A stretch of DNA of 61,950 bases, taken from positions 1 to 61,950 of the forward strand of contig NZ_QRDY01000025.1 in NCBI RefSeq assembly GCF_003386205.1, written 5' to 3'. The number at the start of each line of letters is the position of its first letter. The stretch's first letter is position 1. Origin of the DNA: Cohnella lupini. GTDB lineage: Bacteria > Bacillota > Bacilli > Paenibacillales > Paenibacillaceae. The notes below the pieces were generated by a model that searched no databases, was not told where the DNA came from, and worked only from the letters and a program-made list of their open reading frames with translations. A program made the translations under genes and the position numbers. Positions 1 through 7,296 of this stretch are shown one piece after another.

Positions 1-82
1 AAGAACACCAGGTTGATAGGCTCGGGGTGGAAGCGCGGTAACGTGTGCAGCTGACGAGTACTAATCGGTCGAGGGCTTATCC
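1..82 (+). rRNA. rrl: 23S ribosomal RNA, 3' end (partial)
   Basis: The first ~82 bases match the conserved 3' end of Firmicutes 23S rRNA: the stretch ending in CTAATCGGTCGAGGGCTT is the usual last helix strand. The gene enters from upstream of the window. The exact 3' end is estimated. It is followed after about 100 bases by 5S rRNA, as in a normal 16S-23S-5S operon. Confidence 0.93.
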
Positions 83-184
83 TAACGAATGGACATGGTA
101 AGGTAATTGAACCTCAGCATCTCTTCACCTTTGCTTGCTTCGCATCCAGTTTTCAAGACGCAATGTCTTGAGTGAATTTGATCT

Positions 185-304
185 GGTCTGGTAATAATGG
201 CGGAGGGGTTCCACGCGTACCCATCCCGAACACGACCGTTAAGCCCTCCAGCGCCAATGGTACTTGGACCGCAGGGTCCTGGGAGAGTAGGACGTTGCCA
301 GGCC
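185..304 (+). rRNA. rrf: 5S ribosomal RNA
   Basis: It contains the conserved 5S core CCCATCCCGAACACG and the loop-E/helix-IV region ending TGGGAGAGTAGGACG. The two ends (GGTCTGGTAA and TTGCCAGGCC) pair with each other, allowing G-U pairs, which sets the ends within about two bases. It lies between the 23S end and the tRNA cluster. Confidence 0.95.
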
Positions 305-348
305 GGAGAAAATTCGATCTCTATCGCTGTGTTTAGGTATAGGACCAC

Positions 349-424
349 GCTCTCATAGCTCAGTAGGTAGAGTGCATCCATGGTAAGGATGAGGTCACCG
401 GTTCGATCCCGGTTGAGAGCTCCA
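349..424 (+). tRNA. tRNA-Thr (anticodon GGT)
   Basis: Cloverleaf of 76 nt with a 7-bp acceptor stem (GCTCTCA/TGAGAGC), anticodon loop ATGGTAA, T-arm GGTTCGATCCC and encoded CCA. First gene of a 12-tRNA cluster downstream of the rRNA operon. Confidence 0.95.
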
Positions 425-441
425 CTTCCAATACCATTCAC

Positions 442-516
442 GGCCCCTTGGTCAAGCGGTTAAGACACCTCCCTTTCACGGAGGTAACAGGGGTTCGAAT
501 CCCCTAGGGGTCACCA
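442..516 (+). tRNA. tRNA-Glu (anticodon TTC)
   Basis: A 75-nt cloverleaf with acceptor GGCCCCT/AGGGGTC, anticodon loop CTTTCAC, T-loop GGTTCGAATCC and encoded CCA. Confidence 0.95.
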
Positions 517-522
517 ACATTC

Positions 523-598
523 GGAGGCTTAGCTCAGCTGGGAGAGCATCTGCCTTACAAGCAGAGGGTCGGCGGTTCGATCCCGTCAGCCTCCACCA
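523..598 (+). tRNA. tRNA-Val (anticodon TAC)
   Basis: A 76-nt cloverleaf with anticodon loop CTTACAA, acceptor GGAGGCT and encoded CCA. Confidence 0.95.
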
Positions 599-623
599 TA
601 ACCATTTTAGATTGGCTTACCGT

Positions 624-697
624 TGGGGATTAGCCAAGCGGTAAGGCAACGGACTTTGACTCCGTCATCCAAGGTTCGAATCCTTGATCCCCAGCCA
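624..697 (+). tRNA. tRNA-Gln (anticodon TTG)
   Basis: A 74-nt cloverleaf beginning with T, as is typical for tRNA-Gln. Acceptor TGGGGAT/ATCCCCA, anticodon loop CTTTGAC, discriminator G, encoded CCA. Confidence 0.95.
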
Positions 698-703
698 TTT
701 TTT

Positions 704-779
704 GAGCCATTAGCTCAGCTGGTAGAGCACCTGACTTTTAATCAGGGTGTCGAAGGTTCGAGTCCTTCATGGCTCACCA
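704..779 (+). tRNA. tRNA-Lys (anticodon TTT)
   Basis: A 76-nt cloverleaf with acceptor GAGCCAT/ATGGCTC, anticodon loop CTTTTAA and encoded CCA. Confidence 0.95.
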
Positions 780-808
780 TCTTCAAAAAAGGCATTACTT
801 GTTATCAT

Positions 809-891
809 GCGCGTATGGCGGAATTGGCAGACGCACCAGACTTAGGATCTGGCGGGCGACCGTGGGGGTTCAAGTCCCTCTACGCGCACCA
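809..891 (+). tRNA. tRNA-Leu (anticodon TAG)
   Basis: An 83-nt class II tRNA with a long variable arm (GGGCGACCGT region), anticodon loop CTTAGGA, acceptor GCGCGTA/TACGCGC and encoded CCA. Confidence 0.95.
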
Positions 892-907
892 TAATTACCA
901 CAAGGTT

Positions 908-982
908 GCGGAAATAGCTCAGTGGTAGAGCATCTCGTTGCCAACGAGAAGGTCGCGGGTTCGAGCCCCGTTTTCCGCTCCA
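908..982 (+). tRNA. tRNA-Gly (anticodon GCC)
   Basis: A 75-nt cloverleaf with acceptor GCGGAAA, anticodon loop TTGCCAA and encoded CCA. Confidence 0.95.
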
Positions 983-986
983 TTAT

Positions 987-1063
987 GCGCCCTTAGCTCA
1001 GCTGGATAGAGCGTTTGACTACGAATCAAAAGGCCGGGAGTTCGAATCTCTCAGGGCGCGCCA
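987..1063 (+). tRNA. tRNA-Arg (anticodon ACG)
   Basis: A 77-nt cloverleaf with anticodon loop CTACGAA (A34 is normally edited to inosine in this tRNA), acceptor GCGCCCT and encoded CCA. Confidence 0.95.
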
Positions 1064-1089
1064 TTTTTAGAACAGAATAGTATCATTGT

Positions 1090-1166
1090 CGGGACGTAGC
1101 TCAGCTTGGTAGAGCACCTGGTTTGGGACCAGGGGGTCGCATGTTCGAATCGTGTCGTCCCGACCA
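1090..1166 (+). tRNA. tRNA-Pro (anticodon TGG), copy 1
   Basis: A 77-nt cloverleaf with anticodon loop TTTGGGA, acceptor CGGGACG/CGTCCCG and encoded CCA. Identical in sequence to the copy at 1318-1394. Confidence 0.95.
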
Positions 1167-1180
1167 TCTATTTTCTCCAT

Positions 1181-1254
1181 GCGGGTGTAGTTCAATGGTA
1201 GAACTTCAGCCTTCCAAGCTGATAGCAGGGGTTCGATTCCCCTTACCCGCTCCA
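1181..1254 (+). tRNA. tRNA-Gly (anticodon TCC), copy 1
   Basis: A 74-nt cloverleaf with anticodon loop CTTCCAA, acceptor GCGGGTG and encoded CCA. Identical to the copy at 1409-1482. A terminator hairpin follows. Confidence 0.95.
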
Positions 1255-1266
1255 TAACTTACTCTT

Positions 1267-1293
1267 AAGCCTTATCGAGTAGGGCTTTTTTTT
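1267..1293 (+). terminator. Terminator within the tRNA cluster
   Basis: AAGCC pairs with GGCTT across an 11-base loop, followed by a run of T. The stem is short, so read-through into the second Pro-Gly pair is possible. Confidence 0.6.
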
Positions 1294-1317
1294 AAGAAAC
1301 GGCTTGATACATAGTTA

Positions 1318-1394
1318 CGGGACGTAGCTCAGCTTGGTAGAGCACCTGGTTTGGGACCAGGGGGTCGCATGTTCGAATCGTGTCGTCCCGACCA
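1318..1394 (+). tRNA. tRNA-Pro (anticodon TGG), copy 2
   Basis: Base-for-base identical to the tRNA-Pro at 1090-1166, including the encoded CCA. Part of a duplicated Pro-Gly unit. Confidence 0.95.
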
Positions 1395-1408
1395 TTATTG
1401 TTCCGCAC

Positions 1409-1482
1409 GCGGGTGTAGTTCAATGGTAGAACTTCAGCCTTCCAAGCTGATAGCAGGGGTTCGATTCCCCTTACCCGCTCCA
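1409..1482 (+). tRNA. tRNA-Gly (anticodon TCC), copy 2
   Basis: Identical to the tRNA-Gly at 1181-1254. Last tRNA of the cluster, followed by a terminator. Confidence 0.95.
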
Positions 1483-1494
1483 AACATAACATCG

Positions 1495-1521
1495 AAGTCC
1501 TCCTAGCGAGGGCTTTTTTTG
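1495..1521 (+). terminator. Terminator of the tRNA cluster
   Basis: AGTCCTC pairs with GAGGGCT (one G-U) around loop CTAGC, followed by seven T. It ends the rRNA-tRNA transcription unit. Confidence 0.8.
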
Positions 1522-1525
1522 CGCG

Positions 1526-1554
1526 ACAAAAAAGGCCTCTGCGGCGAAGGCCTC
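1526..1554 (-). terminator. Minus-strand terminator of the small ORF at 1617-1706
   Basis: Read on the minus strand, AGGCC pairs with GGCCT across an ~11-base loop and is followed by TTTTTT. It lies about 60 bases after the stop codon of the 29-codon ORF on the same strand, so the two probably form one short transcription unit. Confidence 0.7.
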
Positions 1555-1616
1555 TTGGGAAAGGTAGTCCCTCTTTAACAATGACTTCGTTCGGGTTGCA
1601 GCTGAAGATAATAGAA

Positions 1617-1706
1617 CTACTCGCGAGGTTGATCAAGCTTGACGGCTGTCGCAAGCGTGAGAATGACAAGGTATTCTTTAAGCGGAAAGCTTTTTCTTTT
1701 CATCAT
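1617..1706 (-). CDS. Small ORF, 29 residues, unknown function
   Basis: The minus strand carries AAGGAG, a 6-base spacer and an ATG, then 29 codons to TAG. The peptide begins MMKRKSFPLKEYLV and continues with a short hydrophobic stretch (VILTLATAV) before a charged tail KLDQPRE. A rho-independent terminator follows on the same strand. Ribosome site, ORF and terminator together suggest a real small gene rather than chance. I do not recognise the family; a short membrane-active or signalling peptide is possible, but nothing in the sequence proves it. It sits between the tRNA cluster and ppc. Confidence 0.5.
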   Translation of the reverse strand: MMKRKSFPLKEYLVILTLATAVKLDQPRE

Positions 1707-1999
1707 GCACCACTCCTTGAATGAGGTAGTCGGGTTGATCTAATTGTCGCAGAGGGACATACTTCTTCTTACACGATTATCCACCTTGCTGAAACCGAAC
1801 ATTTATGGCTTAATGATGAATTAAAAGAAGATTTTCGACGATCAATGTAGTATGATAAAAGGAAGGTTTTTTCATGAACGATCATAAAGATTGAGCATGT
1901 TCGGCTTGTTCTCGACTGATCGCTCTTACCAACGCTAGTCTCCGACCGCGGGTTGGAGAAGCGATATGACTTTGAAATGCAATGTTTGGGGTGAAAGAG

Positions 2000-4792
2000 A
2001 TGACGAATATGACTACGGGTCAACGTTCTTCGTCCAATCATCTGCTGCGTAGAGACGTACGCTTTCTAGGTAATATACTGGGAGAAGTGCTCGTGCATCA
2101 GGGTGGTCGGGAACTGCTGGAACATGTCGAGAAAATTCGGGAAATGAGCAAGGCTCTTAGGGCCGAGTATTTGCCGGAGTTGTACGAAGAATTTATTAAT
2201 ACCGTTAAAACTTTGGAGCCTGAAATCAGACACCAAGTTATTCGGGCATTCGCTATCTACTTCCAATTGGTGAATATCGCCGAACAGAACCATCGGATCC
2301 GCCGCAAGCGCGATTACGAGCGTTCCACGGGAGACGCGGTGCAACCTGGTTCGATCGAGAGCATCGTTCAAGACTTGAAGGAGAAGAAGCTTTCGTCCGA
2401 GGAAGTAAGGGACATGCTATCCGACATTTCGCTCGAGCTGGTCATGACGGCTCATCCGACGGAAGCCACTCGACGGGACGTACTCGACATACACAAGCGG
2501 ATCGCGGACGAGGTTATGGAGCTGGATAACCCGACGTTAACGTACCGCGAAAGGGAGAAATTGCGCGAGAAGCTGCTGAACGAGGTTCTGACCTTGTGGC
2601 AGACCGACGAGCTACGCGACCGCAAGCCTACGGTTCTGGACGAAGTGCGGAACGGAATGTATTTCTTCCACGAAACATTGTTCGAAGTGCTTCCCGACGT
2701 ATACGAAGAGCTCGAGCGTTGTCTTCAGAAGTATTATCCGGAGCAGCCGTGGCATGTACCGACTTATTTGCGTTTCGGAACTTGGATTGGCGGAGACCGC
2801 GATGGTAATCCATCGGTAACGGCTGAGATCACTTGGAAAACGCTGAACATGCAGCGCAACCTAGTCATCTACAAGTATGAAAATATTATCCGTACGTTGA
2901 GCCGCCAGTTGAGCTTCAGCACGACGATCGTGGACGTAACGGAAGAATTGCTTGAATCGATTCGCGAGGATAACGCCAATGTCGTGCTTCGTACGGTTGA
3001 ACCGTGGACGAACGACAAAGAGCCGTATCGCGTGAAATTAAGATATATGCTGCAGAAGCTGCAGAACATGCGGGAAGACGAGTTCAAGGGAACGAAGCAA
3101 CGTTACCAGACGGTAGCGGATTTGACCGCGGATCTCGTATTGATCGACCGCAGCCTGCGTCATCACTACGCGGATTTCGTCGCGAATACTTATCTGATGA
3201 AATTCATCAGGCAAGTTGAACTGTTCGGCTTCCATCTTGCTGCTCTCGACGTGCGTCAGCACAGCAAAGAGCACGAGAGCGCGATGACGGAACTGCTGTC
3301 CAAGGCAGGAATCACGGACAAGTACGCGGAGCTAGAGGAACAGGAGAAAATCGACCTCCTGAACGGACTGCTTGAAAGCCCGAATTCGTTATTGAACGAA
3401 ACGATCACGCTAAGCGACTCCAGTAAGGAATGTCTGGACGTGTATCATACGGTTTATAGAGCACAGCAGGAATTCGGCGCGGGATGCATTACCAGCTACC
3501 TGATCAGCATGTCGGAAGCGGCAAGCGATATTCTGGAAGTTATGGTATTCGCCAAGGAAGCCGGGTTATTCCGTCAGAACGAAGACGGTTCGATAACGAG
3601 CACGCTGCAAGCCGCTCCGTTGTTCGAGACGATCGATGACCTGCATGCGGCTCCTGCGATCATGGATACCCTGTTCAACCTGCCGATCTATCGCAAATGT
3701 CTGGCGGCTATGGGAGATCTGCACGAAATTATGCTTGGTTATTCCGATAGCAACAAGGATGGCGGAATGGTAACGGCCAACTGGGAGCTTCGGGTTGCGC
3801 TTAACGATCTGACGCAAACGGCGAAGACCCATAACGTTCGCCTGAAGTTCTTCCACGGACGCGGCGGCGCGTTGGGTCGTGGCGGAATGCCTCTTAACCG
3901 GAGCATCTTGGCACAACCGCCTCATACGATCGGCGGAGGCATCAAGATTACCGAGCAAGGAGAGGTTCTTTCATCCAGGTATTCGATGAAGGGCATCGCT
4001 TACCGGAGCTTGGAGCAAGCGACCGGAGCATTGTTGCAGGGCGCGTACTTGTCCCGCTATCCGGCGCAAGAGGAATCGACAGAATCCCAATGGGAAGAAA
4101 TCATGAAGGGGATCTCCGTCGATGCTCAGACGAAGTACCAGGACCTCATTTTCCGCGACCCTGACTTCATGACGTTCTTCAAGGAATCGACTCCGTTGCC
4201 CGAATTGGGAGAGCTGAATATCGGCTCCCGCCCTTCGAAGCGCAAAGGAAGCGACAGGTTCGAAGACTTGCGCGCGATTCCTTGGGTATTCGCTTGGACG
4301 CAGAGCCGCTACTTGTTACCCGCATGGTACGCGGCGGGCACGGCTTTCCATAAATACGTAAACGGCGATGAAGGACGTCTAGAAATCCTTCGCACCATGT
4401 ACCGGGATTACTCGTTCTTCAGCTCCCTCGTGGACAATCTGCAGATGGCACTAGGTAAAGCGGACTTAATCATTGCCGGCCAATATGCGGGAATGATCGA
4501 AGACGAGACGATTAAAGGACGTATTTTCAAGCAAATCGAAGACGAATACGCGAAGACCAAGGAAATGATTCTCACGATTACCGGGCAAGAGGATATTCTC
4601 GATAACGTACCGGTCATCCAGGAGTCGATCAGGCTTCGCAATCCTTACGTCGATCCGTTAAGCTATATGCAAGTTCAATTGCTGACGGAGCTGCGCGAAT
4701 TGCGCTCGGAGAACGGGGAAGATGCGGAATTGCTTCGCGTAGTGCTCTTAACGATTAACGGCATTGCGGCCGGGCTTCGGAATACGGGCTGA
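2000..4792 (+). CDS. ppc: Phosphoenolpyruvate carboxylase
   Basis: Carboxylates PEP with bicarbonate to oxaloacetate, refilling the TCA cycle. The 930-residue length fits the bacterial family. Signature sites are visible: TAHPTEATRR (His152, matching catalytic His138 of E. coli), GYSDSNKDGG near residue 580, the catalytic loop FFHGRGGALGRGG near residues 617-629, and a C-terminal LRNTG that matches the usual QNTG end. An ATG at 1982 is in frame, but the one at 2000 has GGGGTGA about 6 bases upstream and the earlier one has no site, so I chose 2000. It stands alone; a GC-rich hairpin at 4822-4845 lies before the next gene. Confidence 0.97.
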   Translation: MTNMTTGQRSSSNHLLRRDVRFLGNILGEVLVHQGGRELLEHVEKIREMSKALRAEYLPELYEEFINTVKTLEPEIRHQVIRAFAIYFQLVNIAEQNHRIRRKRDYERSTGDAVQPGSIESIVQDLKEKKLSSEEVRDMLSDISLELVMTAHPTEATRRDVLDIHKRIADEVMELDNPTLTYREREKLREKLLNEVLTLWQTDELRDRKPTVLDEVRNGMYFFHETLFEVLPDVYEELERCLQKYYPEQPWHVPTYLRFGTWIGGDRDGNPSVTAEITWKTLNMQRNLVIYKYENIIRTLSRQLSFSTTIVDVTEELLESIREDNANVVLRTVEPWTNDKEPYRVKLRYMLQKLQNMREDEFKGTKQRYQTVADLTADLVLIDRSLRHHYADFVANTYLMKFIRQVELFGFHLAALDVRQHSKEHESAMTELLSKAGITDKYAELEEQEKIDLLNGLLESPNSLLNETITLSDSSKECLDVYHTVYRAQQEFGAGCITSYLISMSEAASDILEVMVFAKEAGLFRQNEDGSITSTLQAAPLFETIDDLHAAPAIMDTLFNLPIYRKCLAAMGDLHEIMLGYSDSNKDGGMVTANWELRVALNDLTQTAKTHNVRLKFFHGRGGALGRGGMPLNRSILAQPPHTIGGGIKITEQGEVLSSRYSMKGIAYRSLEQATGALLQGAYLSRYPAQEESTESQWEEIMKGISVDAQTKYQDLIFRDPDFMTFFKESTPLPELGELNIGSRPSKRKGSDRFEDLRAIPWVFAWTQSRYLLPAWYAAGTAFHKYVNGDEGRLEILRTMYRDYSFFSSLVDNLQMALGKADLIIAGQYAGMIEDETIKGRIFKQIEDEYAKTKEMILTITGQEDILDNVPVIQESIRLRNPYVDPLSYMQVQLLTELRELRSENGEDAELLRVVLLTINGIAAGLRNTG

Positions 4793-4821
4793 TCATCCGC
4801 TCATAACGAATTGAATGATGG

Positions 4822-4845
4822 GGGCTCGGGTTGCGACCCGGGTCC
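4822..4845 (+). terminator. GC-rich hairpin after ppc
   Basis: GGGCTCGGGT pairs with ACCCGGGTCC (two G-U pairs) around a TGCG loop. No clear T run follows, so it may be a weak terminator, pause or RNA-stability hairpin. Confidence 0.45.
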
Positions 4846-4871
4846 TCTTCGCGCAAGAAAGCGGGACGTGA

Positions 4872-5813
4872 ATGAATAATACCAAGAAGCCTATTTGGGC
4901 GATAGCGCTCGTTCTGATCGGTGCGACAAGTTACGGATTCGTATCCGCCGTACTTAAGTTTGCGGTAAACGACGGAATGGACGTCAAGCACCTTACTTTC
5001 CAGCAAGTGCTATTCGGCGCGGTGCTATTATGGCTGACTTTGGGAGTCGTGAGGGTTGGCGGAAGAGGACAGCCGTCATTAGCAGGTACGTGGAAGTCGT
5101 GGCTAAGGTTGTCCGTTATCGGAATCCTTGGACTATCGCTGACAACCATCTTCTACAATGAAGCGCTGGCCCGATTGGACGCATCGCTCGTCATCGTCTT
5201 GCTTTTTCAGTATACGTGGATTACGATTCTGCTAGAAAGCATTCGCAAACGGCAATGGCCGACTAAGCAAGAATGGATAGCCGTATTGTGCATCGCTCTC
5301 GGAACCATTCTGGCCGCCGGTTTGTTGGAACGCGACTTCAGCGAATTGGATGGTTTAGGAATAATCTTTGGCCTCCTATCCGCGGTTACTTACAGCTTGT
5401 TCTTTTTTTTAACGGGTTTCCTGCCGAATCATCTGGATGCCGTGGCCAAGTCGGCGATGATGTCGACGGCATCTCTGCTGTTCGTCTTCATACTGCAACT
5501 GTCTCAAGCTCCCGCGCTCATTGCAGATAGCTTCAATGGGACGACAATGGCTTGGGGATTGGTGATCGGATTTTTAGGAACCGCGTTTCCGTTTTTTTGT
5601 TTTAATTACGGTATCCCCAAGCTAGGAAGCGGATTGGCCGCGTTATTGGGTTCGATGGAACTTCCGGCGGCCGTCGTTGCCGCCTTTATCCTATTGGGGG
5701 AACCTCTAACGTTATGGCAAGGGGCTGGTATCGTTCTGATCATAGCAGGAATTATGGCGGCGCAGAGCAAGCCTCATCTAGCTGCCACAGCCGGGAAGGA
5801 AGGTGAGAAGTAA
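4872..5813 (+). CDS. EamA/DMT-family membrane transporter
   Basis: A 313-residue membrane protein with about ten hydrophobic segments arranged as two EamA repeats (roughly residues 8-145 and 158-300). It belongs to the drug/metabolite transporter superfamily, whose members move small metabolites across the cytoplasmic membrane; the substrate cannot be read from sequence. The second repeat ends with the typical PAAVVAAFILLGEPLTLWQG segment. It stops two bases before the TTG start of sigW, so the two genes are likely co-transcribed. Confidence 0.88.
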   Translation: MNNTKKPIWAIALVLIGATSYGFVSAVLKFAVNDGMDVKHLTFQQVLFGAVLLWLTLGVVRVGGRGQPSLAGTWKSWLRLSVIGILGLSLTTIFYNEALARLDASLVIVLLFQYTWITILLESIRKRQWPTKQEWIAVLCIALGTILAAGLLERDFSELDGLGIIFGLLSAVTYSLFFFLTGFLPNHLDAVAKSAMMSTASLLFVFILQLSQAPALIADSFNGTTMAWGLVIGFLGTAFPFFCFNYGIPKLGSGLAALLGSMELPAAVVAAFILLGEPLTLWQGAGIVLIIAGIMAAQSKPHLAATAGKEGEK

Positions 5814-5815
5814 CT

Positions 5816-6382
5816 TTGAAGCCCTTGGAGACGCGACTGGCTCGATTAGCCCTTAGAGGGGATCAGCGCGCTTTCGCGGAAATCGTGGACATGTACAAGG
5901 ACAAGCTTTACCATCTCGCCTACCGGATGACGGGCAACCGCCAAGAGGCAGAGGATGTCGTACAGGAAACCTTCCTAAGAGTGTACAAGAACTTGGACCG
6001 ATATGACGAGAACCAGAAGTTCTCCACGTGGATATACAGAATCGCGACGAACCTGTGCATAGATCGGTTGAGGAAAAGAAAAGCGATCTACTCGCTCGAC
6101 GCCGAATCGAACGAGCACGAGGGGCTGGACGGGTACGCGATGCTTCCGAGCGACGACCGTACGCCGGAAAGCGAGCTGCTCCTCTCGGAAACGCAAAGGC
6201 TTATTCACGGTGCGATCGCGACGTTGCCGGTGAAATACAAATCCATCATGATCCTGCGCTATTTGCAAGATATGTCGCTTCAGGAAATATCGGACGTGCT
6301 GGAGATGCCCGTAACGACCGTGAAAACCCGAGTTCATCGCGGACGGGAGTTTCTTCGCAAGAAGCTGGAGCATAAACTGTAA
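5816..6382 (+). CDS. sigW: ECF RNA polymerase sigma factor SigW
   Basis: A 188-residue extracytoplasmic-function sigma factor. Region 2 (about 20-90) has YRMTGNRQEAEDVVQETFLR and FSTWIYRIATNLCIDRLRKR. Region 4 (about 125-180) has LPVKYKSIMILRYLQDMS and the recognition helix TTVKTRVHRGREFLRKKL. Together with the rsiW-like gene and cdaA, cdaR, glmM downstream, this is the SigW gene of Bacillales, which controls the cell-envelope stress response. The start is TTG at 5816, supported by AAGGTGAG 8 bases upstream. The gene is tightly coupled to the upstream transporter gene. Confidence 0.94.
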   Translation: MKPLETRLARLALRGDQRAFAEIVDMYKDKLYHLAYRMTGNRQEAEDVVQETFLRVYKNLDRYDENQKFSTWIYRIATNLCIDRLRKRKAIYSLDAESNEHEGLDGYAMLPSDDRTPESELLLSETQRLIHGAIATLPVKYKSIMILRYLQDMSLQEISDVLEMPVTTVKTRVHRGREFLRKKLEHKL

Positions 6383-6401
6383 GAAATTTCGTTTAAAATA
6401 T

Positions 6402-6428
6402 TGAAACCGCGCCGCTTTAACGCACGTA
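6402..6428 (+). promoter_or_regulatory. Candidate SigW-type ECF promoter upstream of rsiW
   Basis: TGAAAC at 6402-6407 and CGTA at 6425-6428, separated by 17 bases. This is close to the Bacillus SigW consensus (TGAAAC, about 16 bases, CGTA). It lies between sigW and rsiW rather than before sigW, where the autoregulatory promoter is found in B. subtilis. Confidence 0.5.
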
Positions 6429-6484
6429 CAGTATAGAAGCATCGAATGCGGAGTACGGCTCCGCTGAGGAAAGGGATGGCTGAT

Positions 6485-7099
6485 ATGAAGTGCAACGTCG
6501 CCGTCGTGCTCATGCATGATCATCTGGATGGGGACTTGGCACGCGAGGAAGTTATACAGCTGCAGCAGCATCTGGTTCAATGTCCGTCGTGCTACGCTCG
6601 TTACGAATCATTGGAGCGCACCGATGCGCTCGTCAAAGCTCTGCCTATAGAAAAAGCACCCGATTATCTAAGCGATAAGATCATGAAGTCGCTTCCTAGC
6701 CCGCGGAGACCGGCGGCATGGACCTCATGGGTACGTCGACATCCTGCCGTATCGGCAGCGGCGATCTTCCTGGTCGTCATGTTATCCAGCTTCGTCTCGA
6801 TGTGGAACCAGAGTCAAGAGTTGTCCGTGTCCGGACCGGATCTGGAGCATGTCATTATCGAAGGCAAGAAGGTTATCGTACCGGCCGGACAGAAGGTTAC
6901 GGGGGATTTAACGGTCGTGAACGGAGACGTGCAGGTGCTCGGAGACTTGGACGGCAACTTGACCGTCATCGACGGCAACCTCACACCGCTAGCTTCGACC
7001 GCGCATATCGCGGGAGAGATTAAGACGATCGACCGGGCAGTGGATTGGTTCTGGTACAAGGTCAGTTCCTATTTCGGTACTTTGGCTTACGGATCCTAA
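6485..7099 (+). CDS. rsiW: Anti-sigma-W factor RsiW
   Basis: A 204-residue single-pass membrane anti-sigma factor that holds SigW inactive until proteolysed under envelope stress. The N-terminal zinc anti-sigma (ZAS) domain has Cys3 and His29-x3-Cys33-x2-Cys36. A transmembrane segment lies at about residues 80-100, and the extracytoplasmic part has polymer-like GDLTVVNGDVQVLGDLDGN repeats as in B. subtilis RsiW. The start at 6485 aligns with the B. subtilis N-terminus and has AGGAAAGGG upstream; an in-frame ATG at 6476 overlaps that site. It follows sigW by about 100 bases that hold a possible SigW promoter. Confidence 0.92.
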   Translation: MKCNVAVVLMHDHLDGDLAREEVIQLQQHLVQCPSCYARYESLERTDALVKALPIEKAPDYLSDKIMKSLPSPRRPAAWTSWVRRHPAVSAAAIFLVVMLSSFVSMWNQSQELSVSGPDLEHVIIEGKKVIVPAGQKVTGDLTVVNGDVQVLGDLDGNLTVIDGNLTPLASTAHIAGEIKTIDRAVDWFWYKVSSYFGTLAYGS

Positions 7100-7152
7100 T
7101 TAGATTCGACAGTTTATGACACACTAGTCATGCGTTCCGGATCGAGCCAACG

Positions 7153-7182
7153 AACCTCTCTGGATCTCGGAGAGGTTTTTTT
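7153..7182 (+). terminator. Terminator after rsiW
   Basis: AACCTCTC pairs with GAGAGGTT, followed by a run of seven T. It separates the sigW-rsiW unit from cdaA. Confidence 0.85.
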
Positions 7183-7201
7183 GCGTAAAAGACAGGATTT
7201 C

Positions 7202-7230
7202 TTGTTATGAGTAGAGAAAGGTTATAAGAT
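7202..7230 (+). promoter_or_regulatory. Candidate sigma-A promoter for cdaA-cdaR-glmM
   Basis: TTGTTA at 7202-7207, 17-base spacer, TAAGAT at 7225-7230. It lies just after the rsiW terminator and about 65 bases ahead of the cdaA start. Confidence 0.5.
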
Positions 7231-7296
7231 AGAACTATCTGCTATTCCGACAATATTCGTCGCAACTATTCCAGCGCCGGGACGGGGGGTCGCGTC

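Noticed and set aside
82..441. 119-codon minus-strand frame across the 5S rRNA and first tRNA
   Set aside because: It lies antisense to 5S rRNA and tRNA-Thr; it is open by chance over RNA genes.
623..928. 101-codon plus-strand frame through the tRNA cluster
   Set aside because: It translates tRNA-Gln, tRNA-Lys and tRNA-Leu sequences; not a protein gene.
1292..1669. 125-codon minus-strand frame over the second Pro-Gly tRNA pair
   Set aside because: Most of it is antisense to tRNA genes and it runs through a terminator; the 29-codon ORF in another frame has the ribosome site.
1840..1885. Promoter and six-codon leader ORF upstream of ppc
   Set aside because: TATGAT is present but no acceptable -35 box at the right distance, and the ORF is too short to support.
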